Assembly (NCBI RefSeq): GCF_003663885.1
Contig: NZ_RCCE01000001.1
Span: 62,001 to 126,000 of the forward strand
Reading direction: 5' to 3'
DNA: 64,000 bases
Source: Litoreibacter meonggei
GTDB lineage: Bacteria; Pseudomonadota; Alphaproteobacteria; Rhodobacterales; Rhodobacteraceae
The stretch's first letter is position 1. Each line of letters opens with the position of its first letter. Of this stretch, positions 9,586-18,286 are shown in pieces. The notes beneath the pieces are model-generated. The model searched no databases, was not told the origin of the DNA, and was given only the letters and a program-made list of their open reading frames with translations. Made by a program: the position numbers and the translations under genes.

Positions 9586-10562
9586 TATTTCATCTCCGCG
9601 CGGGCTTGGCGAATGTTCCAGATCATCACGGGAAGCACGATAATCATGATCACGAATGCCACCGCGGTGGCGCGGCCGTCATCGCGGAACATATAACTCA
9701 TCATGTAACTCGGCAGGATTTCAGTGCCGAAATTCCCCCCCGTCATGGTGTAGACGATGTCGAACACCTTCAGCACGAGGATGGTGATGGTGGTCCAGAC
9801 AACCACGATGGTGCCCATAATCTGTGGCACCTTGATCTTGAAGAATATCTGGAACGGGTTTGCGCCGTCGATGATGGCCGCCTCGATGGTCTCCTCGGGG
9901 ATGCCGCGCAGAGCGGCGCTCAGGATCACCATGGCAAAGCCCGTTTGGATCCACACAAGGATGAACATCAGGAAGAAGTTATTCCAGAACGGCAGTTGCA
10001 GCGGGTCCAGCGGGGCTGCGCCGAAGCTGTCGCGGATTGCGTTGATCAGGCCGATATCGGGATTGTTGGCATAGACGAATTTCCAGATCAGCGACGCGCC
10101 GACGAAGGAAATAGCCATCGGCATGAAGATCAGCGACTTGGCAATATTACCCCATGTCAGGCGATCGGTCAGTTGCGCGACTAGAAGCCCCAGAAACGTA
10201 GCCCCTGCCGGCACGACCAGCACCCACATGAAATTATTGAATAGCGCCGTCTGGAAGCCATCATCGGCGAACATCGTGCTGTAATTGCCAAAGCCGATAA
10301 AATCCTCGCCGCTGCGGTTGAACAAAGATCGGTAGAATGATCCGACCACCGGATAGATCAGGTATAGGCTAAGCGCCGCCAGCGCCGGAAATAGGAACAA
10401 CCACGGGCGCACCATGTTGGCGCGATTGATGTTCTTGCCGGGGTTTTTCGTCTGCGGCGGGAAGATGACCTTATCAAGGATCAGGTTCGAGGCGAAAAAA
10501 TATCCGATACAGCCGCCCACACCGATAAGAATGGTGAGCATACCTTGGATCAATGGTGACAT
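9585..10562 (-). CDS. aglF: Alpha-glucoside ABC transporter permease AglF
   Basis: MalF-type inner-membrane permease, 325 residues from the chosen start. The open frame extends to 10625, but that stretch contains a strong hairpin and the ATG at 10562 has a clear GGAGG six to ten bases upstream, so the shorter start is used. The EAA loop is visible around GIPEETIEAAIIDGANPFQ. It pairs with AglG. A 12-base-pair stem-loop separates it from aglE, probably setting its lower expression relative to the binding protein. Confidence 0.92.
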   Translation of the reverse strand: MSPLIQGMLTILIGVGGCIGYFFASNLILDKVIFPPQTKNPGKNINRANMVRPWLFLFPALAALSLYLIYPVVGSFYRSLFNRSGEDFIGFGNYSTMFADDGFQTALFNNFMWVLVVPAGATFLGLLVAQLTDRLTWGNIAKSLIFMPMAISFVGASLIWKFVYANNPDIGLINAIRDSFGAAPLDPLQLPFWNNFFLMFILVWIQTGFAMVILSAALRGIPEETIEAAIIDGANPFQIFFKIKVPQIMGTIVVVWTTITILVLKVFDIVYTMTGGNFGTEILPSYMMSYMFRDDGRATAVAFVIMIIVLPVMIWNIRQARAEMK

Positions 10563-10593
10563 GGGGCAGTCCTCCGATAGGGGCAGCGGTCTG

Positions 10594-10623
10594 GCAGCGA
10601 GGGGCGTGTTGGCCCCTCGCTGC
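10594..10623 (-). terminator. Intercistronic stem-loop between aglE and aglF
   Basis: A perfect 12-base-pair inverted repeat (GCAGCGAGGGGC with its complement) around a six-base loop, lying 17 bases after the aglE stop and just ahead of the aglF ribosome binding site. No T-run follows on the minus strand, so it is more likely an mRNA-stabilising or attenuating element that keeps binding-protein mRNA in excess, as at malE-malF, than a full terminator. Confidence 0.7.
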
Positions 10624-10640
10624 AATCATGTTGTCAGAGT

Positions 10641-11996
10641 TTACTGGATCGCGTCCCAGCGATCCTGAATACCCTTCGCCACGTCAGCGGCAGGGGTGCC
10701 GGTGACATAATCCACCATGCCGGTCCAGAACGCGCCCGCGCCGATTTCGCCCGGCATCAAGTCGGATGCATCGAAGCGGAACGTCGTCGCGTTTTGCAGG
10801 ATTTCGCCCTGCGCCCGCGAGCTGTCATCGGCATAAGTCGCCAGATTGACACCCGCATGTGCGGTCAGGAAGCCACCCTGGGTCATCCACAACTCATGCG
10901 CGATTGGCAGCTTCATGAACTCGATGAAGGCATTCGCCGCGTCGGACGGGTTGGTGATCGCAAACAGCGCCCCTGCCCCGAGAACGGGTTTGCCAAGATC
11001 TTTGCTCGCAAATGCAGGGAAGTAGAAGAAATCTACGTCCTCGCCCATCGCTGTCCCTTCAGGGAAGAACGCCGGAATGAACGATGCCTGACGGTGCATG
11101 TAGCACTTTGGCGGGATTGCGAACAAACCTGCGGGGCTGTCACGGAAATCTGTGCTGGCCACGGCAGCGGCGCCACCGTCGACATAGGCGTCGTTACGGG
11201 CAAATGCGCCGAACTCTTCGATGGCGGCAATCACTTTGGGATCGTCGAACTTCATCTCGTTGGCGACCCAGGCGTCATAGTCTTCTGGCGAGGTGGTGCG
11301 CAGCATCATGTCTTCGACCCAGTCAGTCGCAGGCCAGCCAGTCGCCGCACCCGATCCCAGACCAATACACCAAGGTGTGCCGCCATCTTCGACGATCTGG
11401 TCGGTCAGGGCCTTCAGGTCTTCCATGGACTCCGGAATATCATAGCCGCCTTCATCGAAGGCTTCAGGCGAGTACCAAACCAGCGATTTCACATCGACAC
11501 GGTAGAAGAAGCCGTACATCTGGTCCGCGCCGTCTTTGTCGGCATAGGTGCCCAGATCGACCCATGACTGGCCTGCCGCGAAGTTGTTGGCGACCCAATC
11601 GGCGGTACCGTCGGCAAGCGGCGTCAACAAGCCTTGGCTTGCCATATCGGCGGCTAGACCGGGCTGCGGGAACGCGGCCAAGTTCGGCGCGGAGCCGGAG
11701 CGCGCGGACACAACAATGTCCTGCTCGAAGCTGTCAGAGCCGGAATAGGTCACATCAGCGCCGGTGGCGGCGTTGAAATAGGCGAATACTTTTTCGACCT
11801 TTTCTTTCTCGTTCCCGGTCCACGCACCCGTGATGGTCAGCGATTGACCACTCAGATCGGTGGCCTCTGCAAACGCGTTGTAGCTGTCCCACGAAAAATC
11901 GCCGCCTTCGGTGCCATAGGCCAGATGGCCGTCAGCAAATGCGGATGAACTGCTCAGCGCGATGATGGCCGCCGAGGTGTATAGGCTAAGTTTCAT
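10641..11996 (-). CDS. aglE: Alpha-glucoside ABC transporter substrate-binding protein
   Basis: The periplasmic binding protein of the agl importer, 451 residues. A Sec signal peptide is visible at residues 1-21 (lysine near the start, hydrophobic core, cleavage after SSSAFA). The mature part belongs to the extracellular solute-binding family 1. It is the first gene of the agl operon, with GGGAGGA before the ATG at 11996 and a TCCAAAGCGCTTTGGA operator about 65 bases upstream. A stem-loop follows its stop. It binds the sugar outside the membrane and delivers it to AglF/AglG. Confidence 0.93.
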   Translation of the reverse strand: MKLSLYTSAAIIALSSSSAFADGHLAYGTEGGDFSWDSYNAFAEATDLSGQSLTITGAWTGNEKEKVEKVFAYFNAATGADVTYSGSDSFEQDIVVSARSGSAPNLAAFPQPGLAADMASQGLLTPLADGTADWVANNFAAGQSWVDLGTYADKDGADQMYGFFYRVDVKSLVWYSPEAFDEGGYDIPESMEDLKALTDQIVEDGGTPWCIGLGSGAATGWPATDWVEDMMLRTTSPEDYDAWVANEMKFDDPKVIAAIEEFGAFARNDAYVDGGAAAVASTDFRDSPAGLFAIPPKCYMHRQASFIPAFFPEGTAMGEDVDFFYFPAFASKDLGKPVLGAGALFAITNPSDAANAFIEFMKLPIAHELWMTQGGFLTAHAGVNLATYADDSSRAQGEILQNATTFRFDASDLMPGEIGAGAFWTGMVDYVTGTPAADVAKGIQDRWDAIQ

Positions 11997-12059
11997 AAAA
12001 TCCTCCCAGTTTCAGCGCATGCTGCGCTTAAGTATCTTTCGCGCGTTTGAGAATCATTT

Positions 12060-12075
12060 TCCAAAGCGCTTTGGA
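12060..12075. promoter_or_regulatory. AglR-type operator upstream of aglE
   Basis: A perfect 16-base palindrome, TCCAAAGCGCTTTGGA, in the divergent aglE/aglR region. Core and symmetry match LacI-family operators, and the same AAAGCGCTTT core recurs before aglR. It lies 64-79 bases upstream of the aglE start, suited to repress or activate the agl promoter. Confidence 0.75.
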
Positions 12076-12236
12076 TAATCTTAAAAGTGACCCAGCGTCT
12101 TGCCTGTGTCAACAAATCGTAGCGGCGAGGTAATGTTTTCCTTATCTTTTCTGCACATGCGAACGCACATTCCGCGACGCAGCGTCCAAATGCCCTTTGA
12201 CCGCACCCCAAACGCACCCTAATAATTATCAAGATA

Positions 12237-12252
12237 TTCAAAGCGCTTTGAA
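12237..12252. promoter_or_regulatory. AglR-type operator at the aglR start
   Basis: A perfect 16-base palindrome, TTCAAAGCGCTTTGAA, ending eight bases before the preferred aglR start. Binding here would block aglR itself, implying autoregulation; together with the copy at 12060 it would allow looping over about 177 bases. Confidence 0.75.
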
Positions 12253-12259
12253 GCGAATA

Positions 12260-13303
12260 ATGGAGGTCCGTCAGTTGAATTTACGAGAATTGTCGGATCT
12301 TCTCGGTCTGTCTCAAACAACGGTCAGCCGCGCACTGAACGGCTATCCAGAGGTCAAAGAAGCGACCCGCAAACGCGTAACCGAGGCTGCCGAGACCCAT
12401 AACTACTACCCGAACACCCGCGCAAAAAGCTTGGCCACTGGGCGCACCATGTCCATTGGTCATGTTATCCCCCTGTCCAGTCAGCATGAAATGGTGAACT
12501 GCGTGTTTTCCGATTTCATCGCGGGCGCTGGCGAGGCCTATGCCCGTCAGGGCTATGACATGCGGGTTTCTGTTGTCGACGATTCTGACGAAGCCAAAGC
12601 CTATGAGCGCTTGGCCACCACCGGAAAAGTCGACGGCGTCATCGTGCATGGCCCCCTAATTGACGATGAGCGTATCCCGCTTCTGGACAGATTGGGCCTG
12701 CCATTTGTGGTCCATGGTCGGTCCAGCAATTGCACAGCACCCTATAGCTGGCTCGATGTGAACAACCGCTCCGCCTTCCGCCGCGCGACCGATTTTTTAC
12801 TGGATCTCGGTCATGTGCGCATTGGCCTCGTCAACGGGTTTGAGGAAATGGATTTCGCCATGCGTCGCCGTGACGGCTATCGCGCGGCACTAGAGGCGCG
12901 CGGGATAGCCGTTGATCCCATGTTAACACACGCTTTCGAGATGACCGAGCCGTTCGGCTACGCCAAGACCTGCGAAATGCTGCGCTCGGATGATCCGCCG
13001 ACAGCCATCATCGCGTCCTCTCTAATACCCGCGCTCGGGGTGCGTCGGGCGGTTGAAGAACGCGGTTTAACTATAGGAAAAGACGTTTCTATCATCTGCT
13101 TTGATGACGCGCTTTCATATCTGCCAAATGGTACCGGATCGCCAATCTTCACCGCCACGCGTTCCTCGGTGCGCGATGCGGGTCGGCGGTGTGGCGAGAT
13201 GCTGATGGACCAAATCGAAGACCGCACCGCTGGACCGGTTCATGAATTGTGGGAAGCCGAACTTGTCGTGGGCGGCTCCACCGGCCCTGCCCCGCAACGC
13301 TAG
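12260..13303 (+). CDS. aglR: LacI-family transcriptional regulator of the agl genes
   Basis: A LacI-family repressor, 347 residues from the preferred start. The helix-turn-helix is visible as LSDLLGLSQTTVSRALNGY near residues 9-28, followed by a periplasmic-binding-protein-like sugar domain. The frame is open from a TTG at 12197, but that would place the operator palindrome inside the coding region, and homologues begin a few residues before the helix-turn-helix, so the ATG at 12260 is chosen. The start lacks a strong ribosome binding site. It is divergent from aglE and heads a plus-strand set with bgl and glk. It probably releases the two AAAGCGCTTT operators when an alpha-glucoside is bound. 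Confidence 0.9.
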   Translation: MEVRQLNLRELSDLLGLSQTTVSRALNGYPEVKEATRKRVTEAAETHNYYPNTRAKSLATGRTMSIGHVIPLSSQHEMVNCVFSDFIAGAGEAYARQGYDMRVSVVDDSDEAKAYERLATTGKVDGVIVHGPLIDDERIPLLDRLGLPFVVHGRSSNCTAPYSWLDVNNRSAFRRATDFLLDLGHVRIGLVNGFEEMDFAMRRRDGYRAALEARGIAVDPMLTHAFEMTEPFGYAKTCEMLRSDDPPTAIIASSLIPALGVRRAVEERGLTIGKDVSIICFDDALSYLPNGTGSPIFTATRSSVRDAGRRCGEMLMDQIEDRTAGPVHELWEAELVVGGSTGPAPQR

Positions 13304-13315
13304 AGGTTTTTTATC

Positions 13316-14629
13316 ATGCAACACACCCGCGCTGACTTCCCTGACGGTTTCCTGTTCGCTGCTGCAACTTCCGCCTACCAGATCGAGGGGCACAGCTTCG
13401 GTGGCGCGGGTTGCACACATTGGGACGACTTCGCAGCCACCCCCGGCAACGTGGTGCGTGCGGAGCATGGATCAGTGGCCTGCGATCACTACCACCGCTA
13501 CGAGGAAGATCTGGACTTGATGGCGGCGATGGGCTTGGACGCCTACCGGTTTTCAACCTCTTGGGCGCGGGTGATGCCGGACGGGATCGGCGCACCAAAC
13601 CCGGAAGGTCTCGACTTCTACGACCGGCTGGTAGACGCCATGCTGGAGCGAAACCTCAAGCCCATGGCGACGCTCTATCACTGGGAGCTGCCCTCAGCGC
13701 TGGCCGATTTGGGCGGATGGCGCAATCCAGACCTGCCCAACTGGTTCGGTGAATACACTCGCGTTATTATGGATCGGATCGGAGATCGTGTGTTCTCCGT
13801 CGCCCCGGTGAACGAGCCTTGGTGTGTCAGCTGGCTCAGCCATTTTTTGGGTCACCACGCCCCCGGCTTGCGCGACATTCGCGCCACGGCCCATGCTATG
13901 CACCATGTTCTATGCGCCCATGGCCGCGCAGTGGAGGTGTTGCGCGACCTGAACGTGCCCAACGTGGGGGCCGTGTGTAATTTCGAATACGCCCACCCCG
14001 CCACCGACAGCGCGGCAGATCGCAACGCGGCCGATCTTTATGACGGCTATTACAACCGCTTCTTCCTTGGTGGGTTATTCAAAGGGGCCTACCCTGAAAA
14101 CGTCATGGAAAGGCTGGAACCGCACATGCCGAAAGGCTGGCAGGATGACTTCCCGCTGATAGGTCAAAAACTCGATTGGGTGGGGCTCAACTATTACACC
14201 TGCAAACGAATTTCCGCCACCAACGGTGCTTGGCCTTCCTTAGAAGAGGTCGACGGCCCTTTGCCAAAAACGCAGATGGGTTGGGAGATCTACCCCGAGG
14301 GATTGCGGCACTTTCTGAACTGGGTGAACGAAAATTACACCAAAGGACTGCCCCTTTATGTGACGGAAAACGGCATGGCGAACCCTGACATGCCAAATGA
14401 GCCGGACACCGCGCGCATAGAGTATCTTAACCAGCACCTCGGGGCAGCACGGCAGGCCATGGCCGACGGCGTTCCGTTGCAAGGCTACACCTTCTGGTCG
14501 CTCATGGACAATTACGAATGGGCTTTGGGCTACGAGAAACGCTTCGGTTTGATTCATGTGGACTTCGACACCCTTGAACGCTCCCCGAAAGCCTCCTACC
14601 ACGCACTCGCACGCGCCTTGAAAGCCTGA
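13316..14629 (+). CDS. bgl: Beta-glucosidase, glycoside hydrolase family 1
   Basis: Hydrolyses terminal beta-glucosides to glucose. The 437-residue cytoplasmic protein has the GH1 barrel: the N-terminal FLFAAATSAYQIEG, the acid/base E167 in VNEPW, and the nucleophile E351 in YVTENG are all present. It starts 12 bases after the aglR stop and runs four bases before glk, so the three genes form one transcript. Its place in an alpha-glucoside regulon suggests that glucose released from both linkage types feeds the same glucokinase. Confidence 0.94.
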   Translation: MQHTRADFPDGFLFAAATSAYQIEGHSFGGAGCTHWDDFAATPGNVVRAEHGSVACDHYHRYEEDLDLMAAMGLDAYRFSTSWARVMPDGIGAPNPEGLDFYDRLVDAMLERNLKPMATLYHWELPSALADLGGWRNPDLPNWFGEYTRVIMDRIGDRVFSVAPVNEPWCVSWLSHFLGHHAPGLRDIRATAHAMHHVLCAHGRAVEVLRDLNVPNVGAVCNFEYAHPATDSAADRNAADLYDGYYNRFFLGGLFKGAYPENVMERLEPHMPKGWQDDFPLIGQKLDWVGLNYYTCKRISATNGAWPSLEEVDGPLPKTQMGWEIYPEGLRHFLNWVNENYTKGLPLYVTENGMANPDMPNEPDTARIEYLNQHLGAARQAMADGVPLQGYTFWSLMDNYEWALGYEKRFGLIHVDFDTLERSPKASYHALARALKA

Positions 14630-14633
14630 CCAT

Positions 14634-15605
14634 ATGACCCGTCCCGCAGATATCTACTCCCTCGTTGCCGATATTGGAGGCACCAACACCCGCGTGGCCT
14701 TGGCCGAAGGCACGCACCTTCTGACTGACACTGTGACGCGCTATGCCAATGCGGACTACCCCGGCCTTGAAACGGTCCTGACGGCCTATATCGACGCACA
14801 GCAAGTTGACTGCAAAAGCGCCTGCGTGGCACTGGCCGGGCCCGTGAAAGACGGGCGAGGCTCCATGACGAACCTCGATTGGGCGTTAGACGAAGCAACG
14901 CTCGCCCGCGCCACTCAAGCTGAAACCGCCTGCCTGCTAAACGACCTTCAGGCGCAGGGCCACGCTTTGGGCGCGTTGCCCGAGGGCGCGGTAACTCAAC
15001 TGGTCGCAGCCCAAGAGGTGGATCACGACCCGAAAGCCACCAAACTGGTCATCGGGGTCGGCACCGGGTTCAACATCGCCCCTGTCTATGAGACCCGATG
15101 GGGTCGGCACGTCCCGCCATCTGAAAGCGGCCACGCCAACCTGCCGCTGCGATCCGAGGGCGAATTGCGACTGGCGCAATATTTCGAAACCGCCCACGGC
15201 TTCCCTGCAGTGGAGGACATGATGTCCGGTCGTGGGTTGGAGCGTGTTTATGCGTGGCTTGGCATCGAGGCCGACGATCCGCGCGAAGCCCGCGCGGCTG
15301 ATATTATGGCAGGGTTTGAGAACGGAACCGATCCACGCGCGCTGGAAGCCGCGACCATGTTTGTGCGAATGCTCGGAACCGTGGCGGGCAACCTGTCGCT
15401 GATCCACCTGCCCTTTGGCGGAGTATTCTTTTCGGGTGGAGTAGCACGTGCCTTCGCCCGCCATTTCGTCCCGCTTGGGTTTTCAGACGCGTTTCGCGAC
15501 AAAGGCCGCTTTGCCGGGTTCATGGGCAATTTCGAGGTCGGCGTTATCGAAGACGACTTCGCCGCTCTTACCGGCTGTGCAAACTATCTCGCAGCGCAAG
15601 ATTGA
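14634..15605 (+). CDS. glk: Glucokinase
   Basis: Phosphorylates glucose with ATP to glucose 6-phosphate. The 323-residue length and motifs match the Glk family rather than ROK kinases: the phosphate-binding VADIGGTNTRVALAEG at residues 9-24, the glucose-binding SESGHANLP near residues 163-171, and VGTGFNIAP in between. It starts four bases after the beta-glucosidase stop and ends the aglR-bgl-glk transcript. It supplies substrate for the oxidative entry to the Entner-Doudoroff enzymes encoded by edd and eda nearby. Confidence 0.94.
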   Translation: MTRPADIYSLVADIGGTNTRVALAEGTHLLTDTVTRYANADYPGLETVLTAYIDAQQVDCKSACVALAGPVKDGRGSMTNLDWALDEATLARATQAETACLLNDLQAQGHALGALPEGAVTQLVAAQEVDHDPKATKLVIGVGTGFNIAPVYETRWGRHVPPSESGHANLPLRSEGELRLAQYFETAHGFPAVEDMMSGRGLERVYAWLGIEADDPREARAADIMAGFENGTDPRALEAATMFVRMLGTVAGNLSLIHLPFGGVFFSGGVARAFARHFVPLGFSDAFRDKGRFAGFMGNFEVGVIEDDFAALTGCANYLAAQD

Positions 15606-16133
15606 GCTACGCGAGGTGAGTCTCTGAAGTCTCCAGCTCAGCTGCAAAACAATTCTCCCAAACACCAATTCTGGTCGTTTCACGGGCGTGAATTTGGCTT
15701 CACACCTTATTCACGGCAGGTAAGTTTTTGATTTTAAACAACTTCACCTCAACGCCTTACCCTAAGGTTAACTCCGCTCTTGATCGATCTGCGGGGAATA
15801 ACGCAGAGTTTTCGTCATAAGCGAAGAGTGAACCGCTTATTTTTATGACGTAACTCTACTTGCCGCCCGGCCGCACTGCTTTCGACGAGGATTAACCCTT
15901 TGCAGGCCGTCGGGCACCGCAAGCTCCGCGTTACGGCGCTGATAGGTGCCCCCCAGCACCGTCCCCTTCAGTGTCGCGACGTTCGACCCTCTCGCGTGGC
16001 TCTCCCCCGCGCAAGAGGGTCAGCGGGCTTCGCCGTTTCGGCAATGACAAAACATCGCCACCTGTTCCGTGCCTGTCGGCGCGGGACCGGTCCTAAACTG
16101 CTGACATTCATGCTGCCAAGGAGCCAGAGCCCC
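15606..16133. promoter_or_regulatory. 528-base gap before the injection-system genes
   Basis: No convincing gene is seen. The stretch 15660-15870 is visibly richer in A and T than its surroundings, which suits a promoter region. It contains an inverted repeat with arms CGTCATAA at 15813-15820 and TTATGACG at 15843-15850, and a smaller TCTGCG/CGCAGA repeat just before it. A long open frame from 15900 runs into the sheath gene, but its first 78 codons resemble no protein. The promoter of the injection-system operon is expected here. Confidence 0.45.
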
Positions 16134-17732
16134 ATGTATCAACATCCAGGCGTCTATATCGAACACGTCCCTTCCAACGCGTTGTCCATCGAAGCGGCTT
16201 CAACATCCGTGACGGCCTTCATCGGTCATGTACGACGCGGAAGCCCCGTGACCAAATCCGGCGGTTCGCCCACGTTCATCACCTCACCCGCCCAGTATAA
16301 CACGCTGTTCGGTCCGGGCGACGGGTCCGCCGGTGGCGTCAAGAACCTGCCTGACACAACCAAAGTGGATTACTTCGGGCTCGCGGTGAACGCGTATTTC
16401 TCCAATGGCGGCACCAAGGCTTATATCGTTCCCGTGCAGGGATCAGGCGGCACCAAAGCTTCGGCGCAGTTGAAAATCTCAGGCGCAACGGATCCCAAAT
16501 CCGTGGCAGTGGCCGCCAAGGACAATGGGACATGGGCCAACAACCTGATGGTGTCGATGACCAGCGACAACACCGCCAAGACCTTTGACATCAGCATCGG
16601 AACATGGGCCGAACAGCCCGATGGCAGCAAAAAGCTGGATCAGGTGATCGAAAGCTTCATGGGCTTTGATTGGGAGGTTGGCGAAGGCACCGCCGCCGTC
16701 AAGCTGAAGGCTGCAACAGATTTGGCCACGGAGACGATCAACAAAGGCTCCTCTCTGGTCGAAGTCACCTTTGGTGCAGATGTGGCCATGCCAACAACTG
16801 AAACGACCGTGACGGACATCACGGCTAACGGCGCAGACTCAGGGTCCCCCGCAAAGGCGCAGTATATCGAAGCGTTGGGCCAGCTTGAGGATTACCGCGA
16901 TGTGTCCATCATCGTGTTGCCAGACATAAAACCCGACACGGCGGGCAAGGTCATCTACCAAGAAGCCATCGGCCATTCCGAGAAGATGCAAAATCGGATG
17001 GTGATCGTCGACCCCGGCGACGCCGCCATCACGACGCCCAAAGAGGCCAAGGCCGCAGTCTTCACCAACTCTCCGTACGCCGCGCTTTATTATCCGCGCG
17101 TCACCGTTGGTAACCCGCATTTCGACGCCGAACTGGCTCCGAACGAGCCGCGCAGTTTCCCCGTTGGTCCGGCTGCCGTAGCCGCTGGCATGTGGGCGCG
17201 GATCGACGGCACACGCGGAGTCTGGAAGGCCCCGGCAGGCTTGGAGACTGGCATACGCGGCACCTTCGGCCCTGAACGGCTGATCGGCAATGGCGTGCAG
17301 GACAACCTCAACGAATGGGGCGTGAACTGTTTGCGCTCCATCACTGGCCCGACGGTCATTTGGGGGGCGCGCACAACCGCAACCAAGGCCAAGCCACAAT
17401 ACCGCTACATTTCGGTAAGGCGCACCCAGAACATGATCGGCGAAAGTCTCTACAACGCCTTGCAGGCCGTGGTGTTCGAGCCGAACGACCACAAACTGTG
17501 GGGTGGGTTACGCGCCTCGGTCGGCAATTTCATGGACGGTTTGCATCGCTCTGGTGCGTTCCAAGGCGAGAAGGCCAGTGACGCCTATTTCGTCAATTGC
17601 GGGCTCGGCTCCACCATGACGCAAGGCGACATCGACGCCGGTATCGTCAGGGTCGCCGTCGGCTTCGCGCCGTTGAAACCTGCCGAGTTTGTCGTGGTTC
17701 AGATCAGCCAAATAGTTGGGCAAACAGCCTAA
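16134..17732 (+). CDS. eCIS contractile sheath protein
   Basis: A 532-residue phage tail sheath protein, which polymerises around the inner tube and contracts to drive it into a target. The N-terminal MYQHPGVYIEHVPS is the hallmark of sheath proteins of this group, and the C-terminal third (from about residue 400) is the conserved interlocking domain. The open frame begins at 15900, but the ATG at 16134 has AAGGAG upstream and matches the family start. Only one sheath gene is present, unlike the three in Serratia antifeeding prophage. It heads the operon. Confidence 0.93.
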   Translation: MYQHPGVYIEHVPSNALSIEAASTSVTAFIGHVRRGSPVTKSGGSPTFITSPAQYNTLFGPGDGSAGGVKNLPDTTKVDYFGLAVNAYFSNGGTKAYIVPVQGSGGTKASAQLKISGATDPKSVAVAAKDNGTWANNLMVSMTSDNTAKTFDISIGTWAEQPDGSKKLDQVIESFMGFDWEVGEGTAAVKLKAATDLATETINKGSSLVEVTFGADVAMPTTETTVTDITANGADSGSPAKAQYIEALGQLEDYRDVSIIVLPDIKPDTAGKVIYQEAIGHSEKMQNRMVIVDPGDAAITTPKEAKAAVFTNSPYAALYYPRVTVGNPHFDAELAPNEPRSFPVGPAAVAAGMWARIDGTRGVWKAPAGLETGIRGTFGPERLIGNGVQDNLNEWGVNCLRSITGPTVIWGARTTATKAKPQYRYISVRRTQNMIGESLYNALQAVVFEPNDHKLWGGLRASVGNFMDGLHRSGAFQGEKASDAYFVNCGLGSTMTQGDIDAGIVRVAVGFAPLKPAEFVVVQISQIVGQTA

Positions 17733-17773
17733 ACTTGCAGCCATAAAACGTTACTCCGAAAGGATTATTCCCA

Positions 17774-18286
17774 ATGCCAGCCCCTATGTTCCCCGCCAAT
17801 GCCCATCGCTACGATCCCTACCGAACATTCAAGTTCCAAGTCGTGATTGGTGGCAAAGTCATCGCAGGTCTGTCCAAGATGGGCGCCCTTAAGAAAACCA
17901 CAGAAGTGGTCAACTGGCGCGCCGCCGGGGACCCCAGCTATCAACGCGCCATGCCCGGTGGCACCAAATTCGAAAATGTTACGCTGGAGCAAGGTCTGAG
18001 TCATGATCCCGCGTTCGAAGAGTGGGCCAACGCGGTCAACAACGTCGCTGACGGCGATGCAGGCATGAGCCTTGTGAACTTCCGCCGCGATGTGGTGATC
18101 AACGTGCTGAATCTGCAAGGCGCACCCGCGATTTCCTATGTCCTGCGTCGGGCCTTTGTGACCGAATATCAAGCGCTGCCCGAGATGGACTCTAACAGCA
18201 TGAACGCCGTGGGAATCCAGTCGGTCACCCTCGCCTATGAAGGCTTTACCCGCGACGCCGCTGTGGCCGAACCTGCGGAATCGTAA
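17774..18286 (+). CDS. eCIS inner tube protein
   Basis: A 170-residue tail tube protein of the T4 gp19/Afp1 family, forming the hollow tube inside the sheath. Family features include DPYRTFKFQVVIGGKVIAGL at residues 11-30 (first two strands), KKTTEVVNWR, and a C-terminal strand region YEGFTRD. It follows the sheath gene after 41 bases with a GAAAGGAT ribosome binding site. Its stop overlaps the next start (TAATG), typical of operon coupling. Only one canonical tube gene occurs; the 209-residue protein encoded at 22554 is a tube-like initiator. Confidence 0.9.
   Translation: MPAPMFPANAHRYDPYRTFKFQVVIGGKVIAGLSKMGALKKTTEVVNWRAAGDPSYQRAMPGGTKFENVTLEQGLSHDPAFEEWANAVNNVADGDAGMSLVNFRRDVVINVLNLQGAPAISYVLRRAFVTEYQALPEMDSNSMNAVGIQSVTLAYEGFTRDAAVAEPAES

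Noticed and set aside
12197-12259. TTG start giving a 21-residue longer AglR
   Set aside because: It would put the operator palindrome in the coding sequence, and LacI proteins begin only a few residues before the helix-turn-helix.
15900-16133. N-terminal extension of the sheath protein
   Set aside because: The 78 extra codons do not resemble a sheath start, and the ATG at 16134 has a ribosome binding site and matches the family N-terminus.
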